Made by a program: the position numbers and the translations under genes
Notes under the pieces: generated by a model
Databases searched by the model: none
What the model saw: only the letters and a program-made list of their open reading frames with translations
Told to the model about the DNA's origin: nothing
Origin: Brevundimonas goettingensis
GTDB taxonomy: Bacteria > Pseudomonadota > Alphaproteobacteria > Caulobacterales > Caulobacteraceae
Length of the DNA stretch: 64,000 bases
Assembly: GCF_017487405.1 (NCBI RefSeq)
Contig: NZ_CP062222.1
Span: forward strand, 1,473,001-1,537,000
Direction of reading: 5' to 3'
Part shown: positions 8,609 to 16,242 of the stretch, one piece after another
How the letters are laid out: the number at the start of each line of letters is the position of its first letter
Numbering within the stretch: the first letter of the stretch is position 1

Positions 8609-10122
8609 TCAGAACTCCTCCCAGCCGTCGGCGAGGGCCGCGCCGCCGCCGCGGGCGAAGGCGACGACCCGCGACTGGGCCTCGGCGACCGGAGCCCGGG
8701 CCGGGGCCGGACGGGCGGGCGCCGGGCGCGCGGAAGCCGGTTGGGCGGCGCGCGGCGCACGGGCGCCGGTCTCGAAGCGGGCGACCAGCTCGGCGAGGTG
8801 GTTGGCCTCGGTCTTCAGACTGCTGGCGGCGGCGGTGGCCTGTTCGACCATCGCAGCGTTCTGCTGGGTAACCTGATCCATCTGGTTCACCGCGGTGTTG
8901 ACCTGATGCAGGCCGACCGACTGTTCCTGGGAGGAGGAGGCGATTTCCGAGATCAGGGTGTCGATCTCGGCGACGCGGGCGACGATGCCGTCGAGGGCCG
9001 CGCCTGTTTCGCCGACCAGACGCACGCCGTGGGAGACCTGGCTGCTGCTGGCGGAGATCAGGACCTTGATCTCCTTGGCGGCCTCGGCGGAGCGCTGGGC
9101 CAGGGCCCGGACCTCGGATGCGACGACGGCGAAGCCCCGGCCCGCCTCCCCGCCCGTGCGGCCTCGACCCCGGCGTTGAGGGCGAGGAGGTTGGTCTGGA
9201 AGGCGATCTCGTCGATGACGCCGATGATCTGGGTGATCTGGGCCGAGCTCTGCTCGATCTGGCTCATGGCCGAGACAGCGTCACGCATGACGTCGCCGGA
9301 CCGGCTGGCGTCGGCCTTGGCCCCACCGGCGACCCCGGCCGCCTGACGGGCGCCCTCGGCGCTGCGCTTGACGGTGGCGGTGATCTCGTCAAGGGCGGCG
9401 GCGGTCTCCTCGAGCGAGGCGGCCTGCTGTTCGGTGCGGCGCGACAGGTCGTCGGAGGCGCTGGCGATCTCGTCGGCGCCGGTGCGCAGACCCCCGGTGG
9501 CCTCGGAAATGGCGTTCATGGCCCGCTTCAGACTGTCGACCGCCGCGTTGAAGTCGGTCTTGATCTGCAGATAGCGGCCCTCGAAGGCGGCTTCGATCCG
9601 GGTCGTCAGATCGCCGCCGGCGAGGGCCGTGAGGCTGGTCGCGAGGGCCGATACGACGGCGTTCTGTTCGGCCTCGGCGGCGTCGCGGGCGGCGGCGTTG
9701 CGGGCGGCCTCAAGCTCCACGGCGGTGACGTCGGTGGCGAACTTGATCACCTTCACGGGCTTGCCCGTTTCGTCGAACACGGGGTTGTAGGAGGCCTGGA
9801 TCCAGACCTCGCGCCCGCCCTTGCCGACGCGGAGGAATTTGCGCGCGATGAACTCGCCGCGGTTCAGCTCGCGCCAGAACTCGCGATACTCGGCGGACCC
9901 GGCCTCGCCGGCCGGCAGGAACATGCTGTGGTGTCGGCCCTCGATCTCGGACGCGGCATATCCGAGGGTGTTGAGGAAGTTGGCGTTGGCCTGGAGGATG
10001 GTTCCGTCCAGCTTGAACTCGATCACCGCCTGGGACCGGTCCATGGCGGCGGCGAGCGCCTGGTGTTCCCGGGCCTGTCGGGCAGCAGCGTCTTTCGCGC
10101 GAGCGCGATCAGGAAACAGCAT
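8609..10122 (-). pseudogene. Soluble PAS-domain methyl-accepting chemotaxis protein, frameshifted
   Basis: The first part (10122 to about 9149) encodes a PAS sensor (residues about 25-135), a HAMP-like linker (LAGGDLTTRIEA) and the start of the signalling domain up to NLLALNAGVEAARAG. A run of four C at 9145-9148 (four G in the mRNA) then breaks the frame. With one more G the reading continues as EAGRGFAVVASEVRALAQRS and on to the end at 8609. The second part includes the methylation/signalling helices and ends GWEEF, matching the xWxxF tether for CheR/CheB. No membrane segment is seen, so this would be a cytoplasmic receptor. It is either a true pseudogene or a one-base sequencing error. Confidence 0.85.
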
Positions 10123-10684
10123 GGGGGAGCCTCGGACGGGTGAAGGGGAAGCGGGGAAGACCGGCCCAGTGGCGGCGATCTTTGCTAACGAGCCTCTAAT
10201 TTTCGCCTGCGGGGCGAGGCCAGGCTACGCAATTTTGCAATTGCTTCGCATTGCACAACCTCCGATATGACAGCGCTCAACCAACGGCGGCAGCGCTTGC
10301 ACTTCAGGAGTAAATCGTTGTCCTCGTTGAATTTATGGAATTCCGGGGGCGGATCGGCTTGGAGCGACAAACACCCGGTCGTTCGCCCCGTTGGAGGCGA
10401 TTTGGGCCGAATCGATTCGGCGAACGGGCGCGCACCCTCCGCCCGTTCTGGAGCCGGCGGCGCGGAGCGATCCTCGGGGCGGATGGAGCGCTTTCAGCCG
10501 TTTGTGACGGGCGATACCGCGCGGTCCGCCGCCGCCTGCCGGCTCGCGCGCGGCAAGGCGTCATCGTAGGGATTAAAGAGCTGTAATCTAATCGGAAAGG
10601 TCGGTTTCAAGGCCAGCTTTGCCGCAATTGCGCCTTGCTCCTGCAACAACGTTTGCGTGTCCCATCACCACACGAAGTTGTCTG
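10123..10684. other. Divergent intergenic region with a nested palindrome
   Basis: This 562-base gap lies between the chemoreceptor start (leftward) and a small secreted protein (rightward). It holds a perfect 16-base palindrome GCCGAATCGATTCGGC at 10406-10421 inside a longer inverted repeat CGTTCGCC (10380-10387)/GGCGAACG (10419-10426). Several short open frames exist, one with AGGAG at 10305-10309 before a TTG at 10318, but none gives a recognisable protein. It may hold promoters or a small RNA; I cannot assign one. Confidence 0.4.
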
Positions 10685-10975
10685 ATGATCGTCGCCGTCC
10701 TCGCCGCCTTCGCCCTCACCTCCGGCCAGCAGGCCGCGCCTGCTGCGACCCCTGCCCCCGTCCCCGCGCAAGCGCCGGCGACAACCGTCACCGGCCAGGC
10801 GCCTGTGGCCACCGCGGAGCCGGAAGAGCAGATCTGTCGCCGCCAGGCCATTCCCGGCTCGCGCCGCTCGGAACGGGTCTGCCACACCAGGGCGGAATGG
10901 GACATGATCCGCGACAACGCCCGCAACAACCGCGACACCGCGAGCAGCAACCAGCGCGACGGCGGGGGCAAGTAA
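10685..10975 (+). CDS. Small secreted protein with a CRR...CHTRAEW motif
   Basis: A 96-residue protein with a hydrophobic N-terminus (MIVAVLAAFALTSG), an Ala/Pro-rich linker and a C-terminal block ICRRQAIPGSRRSERVCHTR followed by AEWDMIRDNARNNRD. Two cysteines about 16 residues apart could form a disulfide in the periplasm. Similar Cys-Cys-EW blocks occur in short hypothetical proteins of Caulobacterales and Sphingomonadales. The ATG at 10685 gives a signal peptide; a TTG at 10619 would not. A strong terminator follows. Confidence 0.7.
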   Translation: MIVAVLAAFALTSGQQAAPAATPAPVPAQAPATTVTGQAPVATAEPEEQICRRQAIPGSRRSERVCHTRAEWDMIRDNARNNRDTASSNQRDGGGK

Positions 10976-10996
10976 ACAGCCGATCCGAAAATGCGA

Positions 10997-11029
10997 CGGC
11001 GGGGCCTGATGATCAGGCCCCGCCGTTTT
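10997..11029 (+). terminator. Strong rho-independent terminator
   Basis: CGGCGGGGCCTGAT at 10997-11010 and its perfect reverse complement at 11012-11025 form a 14-base stem with almost no loop, followed by TTTT. It ends the small secreted gene and may also stop transcripts arriving from the minus-strand peptidase gene. Confidence 0.85.
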
Positions 11030-11060
11030 GTCATCCGCGTTGCTGTTGATCGGTCGTCGA

Positions 11061-12524
11061 TCAGCCGAGGCGGAAGCGGACCGAGAACCGTATGGTCTTG
11101 CCCGCCCAGCCCGCGTCGATCATCGAGGGCGAGAGCCGGGCCTGTTCAGCCGCCTCGACGGCAACGGGGCCGAAGCCCGCGCCGACCGGCTCCTCGCTGA
11201 GGACGGAGCAGTCCGTCAGATGGCCGTCGGCCTGGGCGGTGCAGGACACGACCGCGCTGCCGCTGGTCACGTCGGCGCCCGCGGCCTGGGGCCAGGTCGG
11301 ACGCGGAGACTGGGCCCAGGACGGATTGGTGAGGGGCGCCGCCTCGGTCGTGTTGGTGGGCGTTTCAGCGGGCGTCAGAGCGGTGACGAACGCGGCCCTG
11401 GGCGCGAGGGCCGAGGCGGGCGCCGGAGCCGGGGCAGGCAGGGCCGAGACGAACGTTGCGGGTTGAGCGACGGGCCGGGCGACCGGGAGAGGCCGCGCCG
11501 CGGGGGCGGCGGCCGGACGGGCCTGAGGCTCCGGCGCGCGCTGGCCCGCCAGGGCGAAGGAGCCGGCGCCGGCGACCGCCGCGAGGGTCAGGCCCGCGCC
11601 GAACAGGGTCCGGCGATGGCGGGCGCCCGAGACGGGAACCGGAGACAGGATGGCTTTCAGGCGACGCATGACGAGTATCCTTCTGCTGCTGGTGAACGTG
11701 AGTGCGGGCGCGGCGTCGCCGTTAGGCGAGACGCGAAGCGCGTCGAGAAGAGAGCGGGCGTAGGCGCGGCGGGCGGCCTCGCTGGCCTGACTGAGGGCCT
11801 CGGCGTCGCAGGCCTCTTCCCGGGCCGCCGCGCGCCGGGCGCGGATCGGGCCGAGGAAGGGGTTGAAAGCCATGAGGACGAGCAGGATTTCTTCGGCCCA
11901 GAGGGCGCGATGATCGCCGCGGCGCAGATGCGCCATCTCATGGGCGCAGACGGCCTCCAGCGCAGGCCCGGAGACAAGGGCGGCGGGCAGGATCAGGGCG
12001 GGTCGGAACAGGCCGGCGATCATGGCCTCGGCGCCATCGTCGGCGATGCGGACGACAGGCGTCGGCACGGCCGCGCGGCGGGCGATCTCCGCCACCCCGG
12101 CAAGGACCCCGGCGGGCGCCGGATGGGTCGAGCGCAGGAAGCGGCGCAGGCCCAGGGTGCGCAGGGCGAGTTGTCCCGCGCGCACCGCGCACAGCAGACC
12201 CGCCAGACCCAGAGCGGCCAGGGCCAGCGTCTGTGGCTGGAGCCAGAGCACGCCGCGATGGACGATGACATCGACCACCAGAGCGGCCTGTCCCGAAGGG
12301 ATCTGTGGCGCCGGAGGCAAGGGGACGGCCAGCGGCGGCAGAAGCACGGCGATGCCGACCAGAAGGATGGGCAGGGCAGGCAGATAGAGGGCCAGGGCCC
12401 AGCCCCGTTCGCGAAGGGCCGGATCGGACGGGCTGCGCTCGAACAGGCCCATCAGAGCCCGGGTCGCCGCCGCAAGGCCGAGCGACAGTCCGAGAGAGAG
12501 GGCAAGCAGCTCAGTGTTGGCCAT
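11061..12524 (-). CDS. M56 (BlaR1-like) membrane metallopeptidase with TonB-like C-terminal domain
   Basis: A 487-residue protein with several N-terminal membrane helices (about 5-25, 45-65, 95-115). The zinc site is HEMAH at residues 195-199 with a candidate third ligand in REEACD (235-240). A further membrane helix lies near 310-330 (LFGAGLTLAAVAGAGSFALA). A long Pro/Ala linker leads to a TonB_C-like domain from about 395 (VVSCTAQADGHLTDC ... IRFSVRFRLG). It overlaps blaI by 14 bases. In known systems BlaR1-type proteases cleave the BlaI repressor on sensing a signal. Here the penicillin-binding sensor is replaced by a TonB-like domain, so the signal is unknown. Confidence 0.85.
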   Translation of the reverse strand: MANTELLALSLGLSLGLAAATRALMGLFERSPSDPALRERGWALALYLPALPILLVGIAVLLPPLAVPLPPAPQIPSGQAALVVDVIVHRGVLWLQPQTLALAALGLAGLLCAVRAGQLALRTLGLRRFLRSTHPAPAGVLAGVAEIARRAAVPTPVVRIADDGAEAMIAGLFRPALILPAALVSGPALEAVCAHEMAHLRRGDHRALWAEEILLVLMAFNPFLGPIRARRAAAREEACDAEALSQASEAARRAYARSLLDALRVSPNGDAAPALTFTSSRRILVMRRLKAILSPVPVSGARHRRTLFGAGLTLAAVAGAGSFALAGQRAPEPQARPAAAPAARPLPVARPVAQPATFVSALPAPAPAPASALAPRAAFVTALTPAETPTNTTEAAPLTNPSWAQSPRPTWPQAAGADVTSGSAVVSCTAQADGHLTDCSVLSEEPVGAGFGPVAVEAAEQARLSPSMIDAGWAGKTIRFSVRFRLG

Positions 12525-12918
12525 CGTCTTCGCTCCCCGTCTCGGCCATCGGGGCGTTCAGCAGGGTTTCGAGTTCCGCGATATCGGCGTCGTCGAGCCA
12601 CTGGCTGCCGGTGAAGGCGGTGGCGGGCAGCGCCTTGTCCATGTCGAGCAAGGCGGAGAAGCGGCGCATCAGCCCGGTCAGGACCTCGACCTTGGGCCGG
12701 GTCTGGGAATAGACGGCGACCCCGTGCACGTTGCGGCGCGAGAGGAGCCCCTTGGCCCGCATCCGTTCCAGCACCGTCCGGGTCGTCGACGGGGTCCAGT
12801 CCTGCTGGGCGGCGACGCGGTCGTGCACCTCACGCGAGGACAGGTCGCCGTCGCGCCAGAAGCATTTGAGCACCTCGAGTTCGGCGTCCGTCGGGTTGAG
12901 CTGAGCGGCCTGCGTCAT
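12511..12918 (-). CDS. BlaI/MecI/CopY family transcriptional repressor
   Basis: A 135-residue winged-helix repressor. The DNA-binding domain covers about residues 8-75 (ELEVLKCFWRDGDLSSREVH, then TTRTVLERMRAKGLLSR), and a dimerisation tail follows with the region that cognate proteases cut in this family. It heads a two-gene operon with the M56 peptidase and probably controls it. A TACAATTGTC-type site lies 29 bases upstream of the start. Confidence 0.9.
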   Translation of the reverse strand: MTQAAQLNPTDAELEVLKCFWRDGDLSSREVHDRVAAQQDWTPSTTRTVLERMRAKGLLSRRNVHGVAVYSQTRPKVEVLTGLMRRFSALLDMDKALPATAFTGSQWLDDADIAELETLLNAPMAETGSEDDGQH

Positions 12919-12946
12919 GCGAAATCTCTCTTTGTCGCGCTAACGC

Positions 12947-12956
12947 TACAATTGTC
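12947..12956 (-). promoter_or_regulatory. Candidate BlaI-type operator
   Basis: TACAATTGTC at 12947-12956 is one base from the TACA-N2-TGTA dyad bound by BlaI/MecI repressors. It lies in the 144-base divergent gap between blaI and the membrane protein gene at 13063, so it could govern one or both. The match is short; the function is inferred. Confidence 0.45.
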
Positions 12957-13062
12957 GCTCTCGAACGTCAACCGTCGCCAAAAGCAACCCCGAAGCGATT
13001 TGACAGGGCCGGTTGATCCCGCTCTGGTGGTGGCGCTGACCACCTGGCGAGGGGGGAATGCC

Positions 13063-14313
13063 GTGAAAACCAGAGCAGCCCTCGTGATGCTGGGCGGCGC
13101 CGTGATCGCGGCCGCCCTCGCCTTCTGGCTGCCGGCCGGACAGGGGGTCGTCGCCGGGATTGCCGCCGTGGCTCTGGTCCTGATCTGTGCGGTTTCGGCA
13201 CTGAACGCCTCCCCCGCCAGCATCGCCTTCGTCGGACGCCACGGGCGCGCAATCAGGGCGATCGGCGGGGCTTTGGTCGTCCTTGGCGTGGCGATCGTGG
13301 TCGTCGCCCCCTTCTACCCCTATCCGGCGGGCCGCTTCGGCCTGATCCTCTATGTCGCCACCAGCCTGTCCCTAACCGGCTTCATGACCGCGAGACTGCC
13401 GCAACTGCTGAAGGACGTCGACGCCGTCCGCGCGGAGGCCGACCGTCAGGCCGGGGACGGGGCCGGGCCGGACGCCGGCGCCGAAGCCCGCCCCTTTGAC
13501 AGCCTGTCGGAAGGATTGGGGGCCACGGCCTCCGTCATCCGCAACGCCGGCGCCGTCTTCCATATCGTAGGCCCATGGGTGCTGCTGCTGGTCGTTTCGG
13601 GTCTGATCGCGGTGACCGCCGCCAACAGCGGTTCGGAGTGGCCCGGGCGGTCCCTGCCCGTCATGGCCCTGTTGGCGCTTCCGCTGGCTCTCCTGCTGGT
13701 GATCTCTGCGCCGACGGTTCTCGTGGCCTGGGCGCGCTGGACGGTGCGGGGCGAGCGGCCCCGACACTGGATCGCCCTGCCCGACCGCGCGGCACTGAGC
13801 GTGGGTTGGCGGCTTTGGGTCGCCTTCAGCGTGTTCGGCGCGGTGGACGAGCTGTTGTCATTCCAGGCCTCGGCCATCGCCGCGAGACTGGGCGGATCGC
13901 CGCAGGTCGTCGGCTTTCTGGTCGGGCACTGCATCGACGTCGTCCTCATCGCCCTGGCGACCGCCCTTGCCCTCAGACTGATCGCCCTGGCGCTCGGCGA
14001 CCGGACCTTCGATCAGGGTGCGGCCCTGTCCCGGACGCGCGCCTTGTGGCCGGGCTTGCCGCTGGGAATGATCCTGGCCCTTCTGCCCTTCACCGCGGCC
14101 GGGTGTGCGATCGATCTGTTGCAGTGGAGCCTGAACCTCGGTGCGCTCAACCCGTGGACAGGCGTCTTCTTCCTTGGAACGGCCGCGACCGGATTCGGAG
14201 CCCTGATCGCCGGAACCACCTATGCTGCGCGGGTCTATGACGCCGTTCTGGACACTGATCCTCACCCTGACCCGCAGGCCCAGCCGGAGCCCAATTCGGG
14301 CGCCGTCGCCTGA
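13063..14313 (+). CDS. Multi-pass membrane protein of unknown function
   Basis: A 416-residue protein starting at a GTG preceded by GAGGGGGG. Hydrophobic segments near residues 6-28, 30-50, 62-82 and 90-108, and more after an Ala/Asp/Gly-rich soluble loop (about 125-165), suggest 9-11 membrane helices in all. A charged tail ends PNSGAVA. I recognise no family motif. It is divergent from blaI, so the BlaI-like site might control it as well. Confidence 0.7.
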   Translation: MKTRAALVMLGGAVIAAALAFWLPAGQGVVAGIAAVALVLICAVSALNASPASIAFVGRHGRAIRAIGGALVVLGVAIVVVAPFYPYPAGRFGLILYVATSLSLTGFMTARLPQLLKDVDAVRAEADRQAGDGAGPDAGAEARPFDSLSEGLGATASVIRNAGAVFHIVGPWVLLLVVSGLIAVTAANSGSEWPGRSLPVMALLALPLALLLVISAPTVLVAWARWTVRGERPRHWIALPDRAALSVGWRLWVAFSVFGAVDELLSFQASAIAARLGGSPQVVGFLVGHCIDVVLIALATALALRLIALALGDRTFDQGAALSRTRALWPGLPLGMILALLPFTAAGCAIDLLQWSLNLGALNPWTGVFFLGTAATGFGALIAGTTYAARVYDAVLDTDPHPDPQAQPEPNSGAVA

Positions 14314-14319
14314 GCGGCC

Positions 14320-14348
14320 TTGGAAGCGGGGCGGGTTGGGCCTATATA
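14320..14348 (+). promoter_or_regulatory. ssrA promoter
   Basis: TTGGAA at 14320-14325 and TATATA at 14343-14348 are separated by 17 bases, a good housekeeping-sigma promoter. A start about 7 bases downstream falls at the first base of the acceptor-RNA hairpin (14355). Element positions are seen; the start site is inferred. Confidence 0.65.
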
Positions 14349-14354
14349 GGTTTC

Positions 14355-14655
14355 GTCCGGGTTCGCCCGGACTATGGCGATAAACGCGCTTGTAATAAGC
14401 GGACCGGACCCGGGTGCGATTCCCGGCGGCTCCACCAATCGCTCCCCGTTATCGGTGGGAGATGCGGGGCCGACTAGCATCGACGGACGTGTAAAGAAGA
14501 CTGCTTTCGCTCGTCCTGGCCCACCGTATCGGGCCATTTTCTAACTGCGAACGATAACTTCGCTGGAGAAGTCCGCCTCGCCGCGTAATGCGGTTCGGTT
14601 GATTTCGAATCTTAAGTCCTAGGGGTTCAGATCCCTGGGCGGGGCCTGTCGGGGA
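14355..14655 (+). ncRNA. ssrA: tmRNA, circularly permuted two-piece form
   Basis: tmRNA rescues stalled ribosomes and tags their products. The acceptor half comes first: hairpin GTCCGGG-TTCG-CCCGGAC at 14355-14372, T-arm CCGGGTGCGATTCCCGG, and the encoded CCA end at 14435-14437. After a 28-base spacer the coding half starts GGGGCCG at 14466, which pairs with CGGCTCC of the acceptor end (one G-U). The tag frame at 14547-14588 (GCG AAC GAT AAC TTC ... GCG TAA) encodes ANDNFAGEVRLAA, giving a 14-residue AANDNFAGEVRLAA tag with the charged alanine. Acceptor-before-coding order is the alphaproteobacterial permutation. The 3' boundary is approximate. Confidence 0.93.
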
Positions 14656-14659
14656 GCCT

Positions 14660-14718
14660 GCCAACAGAATCCCCGGCGCTTATCTCCCGAGCGCCCGCCA
14701 ACAGAAACCCGGCGCTTA
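14660..14718. repeat. Short direct repeat between ssrA and sspB
   Basis: A 23-base unit at 14660-14682 (GCCAACAGAAT... GGCGCTTA) recurs at 14697-14718 with one substitution and one deleted base, a 37-base offset. It lies in the 3' flank of the tmRNA gene and may be a local duplication affecting processing or termination. Confidence 0.6.
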
Positions 14719-14786
14719 ACCTGTTTCCCGTCTTTCGCCCGTCGACCTGCGCGGTTATCAGACACGTCACAGACGCTGAGGATCAG

Positions 14787-15281
14787 ATGGCGGAAGACAC
14801 CCCCCCGGTCGACGAAATGCACTATGAGGCATTGGCCCAGGACGCGCTGCGTGGCGTGATCCGGTCCGCGCTCGAACGCGCCGCCAGCCCGTCGGGCATC
14901 CCGGGCGAGCACCATTTCTACATCACCTTCAAGACGCGCGGCCGCGGCGTCAGCGTGCCGCCGGACGTCCTGGCCAAATATCCCGACGAGATGACCATCG
15001 TCCTGCAGCACCAGTACTGGGACCTGGCCGTCGAGCACGACCTGTTCTCGGTGATGCTGAAGTTCGGCGGCATGCCCAAGGTGCTGACCGTGCCGTACAA
15101 CGCCGTGACCCGCTTCTACGACCCGAGCGTGCAGTTCCTGCTGCAGTTCGAGGCCCCGGAGACGGTGGCTGAGCCCGTGGCCATCATGACGCCGGAACCG
15201 ACCCGCCCCGCGACCGTCCCGCCCGAGGGCGACGATTCGGGTCCCAAGGTCGTCTCCCTGGACCAGTTCCGCAAAAAATAG
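14787..15281 (+). CDS. sspB: SspB, adaptor for ClpXP degradation of ssrA-tagged proteins
   Basis: A 164-residue alphaproteobacterial-type SspB. The folded domain (residues about 12-125) holds FYITFKTRGRGVSVPPDV, MTIVLQHQYWDL and FSVMLKFGG, which form the tag-binding groove in this family. An acidic/Pro linker follows, and the extreme C-terminus VVSLDQFRKK matches the ClpX-docking tail. A GAGG ribosome binding site precedes the ATG. It sits immediately after the gene encoding the tag it should recognise. Confidence 0.93.
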   Translation: MAEDTPPVDEMHYEALAQDALRGVIRSALERAASPSGIPGEHHFYITFKTRGRGVSVPPDVLAKYPDEMTIVLQHQYWDLAVEHDLFSVMLKFGGMPKVLTVPYNAVTRFYDPSVQFLLQFEAPETVAEPVAIMTPEPTRPATVPPEGDDSGPKVVSLDQFRKK

Positions 15282-15289
15282 TCCGTGAA

Positions 15290-15307
15290 CCCCGCTGGCG
15301 GGGCTTT
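15290..15307 (+). terminator. Terminator after sspB
   Basis: The hairpin CCCCG-CTGG-CGGGG (about 15290-15303, extendable by one G-C pair) is followed by CTTT nine bases after the sspB stop. The stem is GC-rich but the T tract is short. Confidence 0.6.
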
Positions 15308-15371
15308 CCAGACGCGATAACGCCGATACTCTGAACCCGTTCGAGCCTTCTTGGGGGACGGGTCCTTGAGC

Positions 15372-16190
15372 ATGCGGCGCCTTCTGACAGCGATGATCGG
15401 GCTCACCCTGCTGGCGGTCGCCCTGCCCTGCGCCGCGCAGACCGCGACACCCGCCCCGGCCAGCCGGTTCGCCGGCTGGGCCTCGGTCATAGTCGCCGGC
15501 GACTGGCGCAGCCATACCGAGCCGATCCAGGCCTTCGACAACGCCCGCCGCGATCTGGTCGCCGGATTCCTCAAGGCCGGGTTCAGCCGCGCCGACATGT
15601 ATGACGCCACCCTGAGGCCCGACGTGCCCGATCCGGTCACGGCGGCCGCGGCGGTCGAGGCTATCGCGGCGACGACGGCGCGGGCGACGCGCGGCTGCCT
15701 GATCTATTTCACCTCGCACGGTGCCCCCGAGGGGATGGTGTTCGGACCCAACCGGCAGATCAGTCCCACCATGATGGCCCAGCTGGTGCGCAACTGGTGC
15801 CCGGACCGGCCGACGGTGCTGGTGGTCTCGGCCTGTTTCTCCGGCATCTTCGTCGATGGACTGGCGGCGCCGAACCGGATGATCATCACCGCCGCGCGCC
15901 GCGACCGGACGTCGTTCGGCTGTGGCGCCGACGCGACCTATCCCTATTTCGACGGTTGTATCATCGACAGCCTGCCGACGGCCTCGGACTTTATCGCCCT
16001 GGCCAACGCCACGCGTGCGTGCGTGAAGAGGCGCGAGGAGGCGGAGGCGCTGACGCCGGGCTCCGAGCCCCAGGTCTCGATCGGCTCGACGATGCAGTTC
16101 CTGCTGCCGACGCTGAGGTTCACACCGCAAGCGCCACCAGGCGGGCCGCCTGTGGCTGTGGCCGCGGCCACAGCGCGTCCGGCGGGGTGA
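15372..16190 (+). CDS. Secreted C13/caspase-like cysteine peptidase family protein
   Basis: A 272-residue protein with a signal peptide (RRLLTAMIGLTLLAVALPCAAQ). The clan CD catalytic pair is visible: His116 in YFTSHGAPEG and Cys155 in VVSACFSGIF, the layout of the legumain (C13) and caspase-like fold. An Arg-rich region and two extra cysteines (FGCGAD, DGCIID) may form disulfides. I start at the ATG at 15372 with GGGGGACGGG upstream; a TTG at 15366 is possible. It lies 52 bases from the next secreted gene and may share its transcript. The role is unknown. Confidence 0.8.
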   Translation: MRRLLTAMIGLTLLAVALPCAAQTATPAPASRFAGWASVIVAGDWRSHTEPIQAFDNARRDLVAGFLKAGFSRADMYDATLRPDVPDPVTAAAAVEAIAATTARATRGCLIYFTSHGAPEGMVFGPNRQISPTMMAQLVRNWCPDRPTVLVVSACFSGIFVDGLAAPNRMIITAARRDRTSFGCGADATYPYFDGCIIDSLPTASDFIALANATRACVKRREEAEALTPGSEPQVSIGSTMQFLLPTLRFTPQAPPGGPPVAVAAATARPAG

Positions 16191-16242
16191 AGCGGAGCAG
16201 GAATCACCCCAAGGACGCTCCGTAGAGTTGCAGGGGCTTGAT

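Noticed and set aside
10185..10586. Short frames on both strands in the long divergent gap
   Set aside because: Arg-rich, no family likeness, and they overlap the palindrome. Left as non-coding.
14581..14655. A tRNA-like T-arm (GGGGTTCAGATCCC) after the tag codons
   Set aside because: No matching acceptor stem, D-arm or CCA fits. It belongs to the coding half of the permuted tmRNA.
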